From contig NZ_KV440950.1 in the NCBI RefSeq assembly GCF_001636405.1, positions 2,627,712-2,691,711 of the forward strand: DNA of 64,000 nucleotides. Direction: 5' to 3'. The first letter of the stretch is position 1, and every line of letters starts with the position of its first letter. This document shows positions 63,580-64,000 of the stretch, piece by piece. The notes under the pieces were generated by a model. It worked only from the letters and a program-made list of their open reading frames with translations, ran no database searches and was not told the DNA's origin. A program made the translations under genes and the position numbers. This DNA comes from Peribacillus frigoritolerans. Lineage in GTDB: Bacteria > Bacillota > Bacilli > Bacillales > DSM-1321.

Positions 63580-63630
63580 CCTCCTTGATGAAAACGAACA
63601 AGTGTAATCTTGCTTTCACCATCAAGGAGG
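63580..63630 (+). promoter_or_regulatory. Long-arm hairpin upstream of the LysE gene
   Basis: cctccttgatg (63580-63590) pairs perfectly with catcaaggagg (63620-63630); the loop contains a smaller acaag/cttgc stem. No T-run follows. It ends 44 bases before the LysE start and may be a leader structure. Just before it, at 63431, a 21-codon ORF (MIGILLGFAMAPLKAK) overlaps the PaiB stop but has no ribosome site of its own and looks like a remnant. Confidence 0.45.
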
Positions 63631-63674
63631 AGCCCAATAAATCTTGTGCCAAAATACAATAAGGAGTTGCTTTT

Positions 63675-64000
63675 ATGGAGTTTTCTAATATTTGGCTATT
63701 TGTAATTGCTGCTGCTACATTGTTAATAATACCTGGACCGGCTGTGTTGTATATTATGGCAAGAAGTATAGACCAAGGGAAGAAAGCGGGCATAGTATCA
63801 GTTCTTGGTGTATCACTTGGCGGTTCTGTTCACGTTTTAGCTGGAGCGATTGGAGTTTCAGCGATCCTTATGACATCAGCAACAGCCTTTAATATCGTTA
63901 AATACTTGGGTGCTGCTTATCTTATCTATCTGGGGTGCAGGACTTTATTTTCTACATCTGATCGAACGACTTCAGAAATTCCAACAGCCCCTAGCAAAAA
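63675..64000 (+). CDS. LysE/RhtB-family amino acid exporter, cut by the window end
   Basis: The first 108 residues of a LysE-type exporter. MEFSNIWLFVIAAATLLIIPGPAVLYIMARSI (key words IPGPAVLYIMARS) is the family hallmark, followed by GKKAGIVSVLGVSLGG and VKYLGAAYLIYLGCRTLF. Three membrane segments are seen of six expected. AAGGAG precedes the ATG at 63675. No stop codon before 64000. Such proteins export amino acids like lysine, threonine or homoserine lactone. Confidence 0.9.
   Translation, partial: MEFSNIWLFVIAAATLLIIPGPAVLYIMARSIDQGKKAGIVSVLGVSLGGSVHVLAGAIGVSAILMTSATAFNIVKYLGAAYLIYLGCRTLFSTSDRTTSEIPTAPSK

Noticed and set aside
1-64000. CRISPR arrays, prophage genes, intact transposases, rRNA
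   Set aside because: No regularly spaced short repeats, no phage structural genes, no DDE or serine-recombinase ORFs and no rRNA sequence were seen.

Overview
The window reads as chromosomal DNA of a low-GC Firmicute in the family Bacillaceae, probably a Bacillus or Peribacillus relative. The basis is gene content (YflJ-type small protein, YuaF-FloT pair, YtiB and PbuO-type neighbours, LigD-Ku pair, YitJ, S-box, SigW-type promoter), strong AAGGAGG-type ribosome binding sites, frequent TTG and GTG starts, and many hairpin-plus-T terminators. Genus assignment is inference. No rRNA, complete tRNA, CRISPR array, phage or intact insertion sequence was seen.

Positions 1-15,850 hold core and semi-core genes: an MscS channel, a second MurG-type glycosyltransferase, a LrgA/LrgB pair, a GNAT acetyltransferase with an unusual structured leader, uppP, a DUF4870 protein, a beta-carbonic anhydrase, a purine permease, dapF, the non-homologous end-joining pair ligD/ku, and a MOSC protein. 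The gaps are filled by GC-rich palindromic repeats, including a 279-bp tandem duplication.

Positions 15,850-31,475 are metabolic operons: an S-box riboswitch driving yitJ-metH (one-carbon units and methionine), a polysaccharide deacetylase, an extradiol dioxygenase-like protein, odhA-odhB (TCA cycle) and fruR-fruK-fruA (fructose uptake). Positions 31,476-45,008 carry single genes: a VOC protein, a YjbQ protein, GNAT, a LysM cortex-lytic-like hydrolase, an ArsR-type regulator beside a hemolysin-III protein, a lipoprotein, a possible small RNA, bioY behind a BirA-like box, the SigW-type nfeD-floT operon, a secreted M28 aminopeptidase, and a glutamate-synthase-like oxidoreductase.

From 45,000 on the region looks accessory: a truncated class C group II intron behind a terminator, two decayed genes (an EamA permease and an Est30-like esterase), a MocR/aminotransferase/EamA module with direct-repeat operators, a complete glucitol/sorbitol PTS operon with SorC-type operators and a cre site over its -10 box, another GC-rich repeat, HD and LysR genes, and a MocR regulator flanked by two PaiB-like flavoproteins that share a 53-bp promoter block with identical internal spacing. 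The window ends inside a LysE-type exporter.

The strongest candidate for an undescribed system is the leader of the GNAT gene (4804-4901, minus strand). A perfect tRNA T-arm-like hairpin starts a chain of four mutually exclusive helices that ends in one covering the ribosome binding site.
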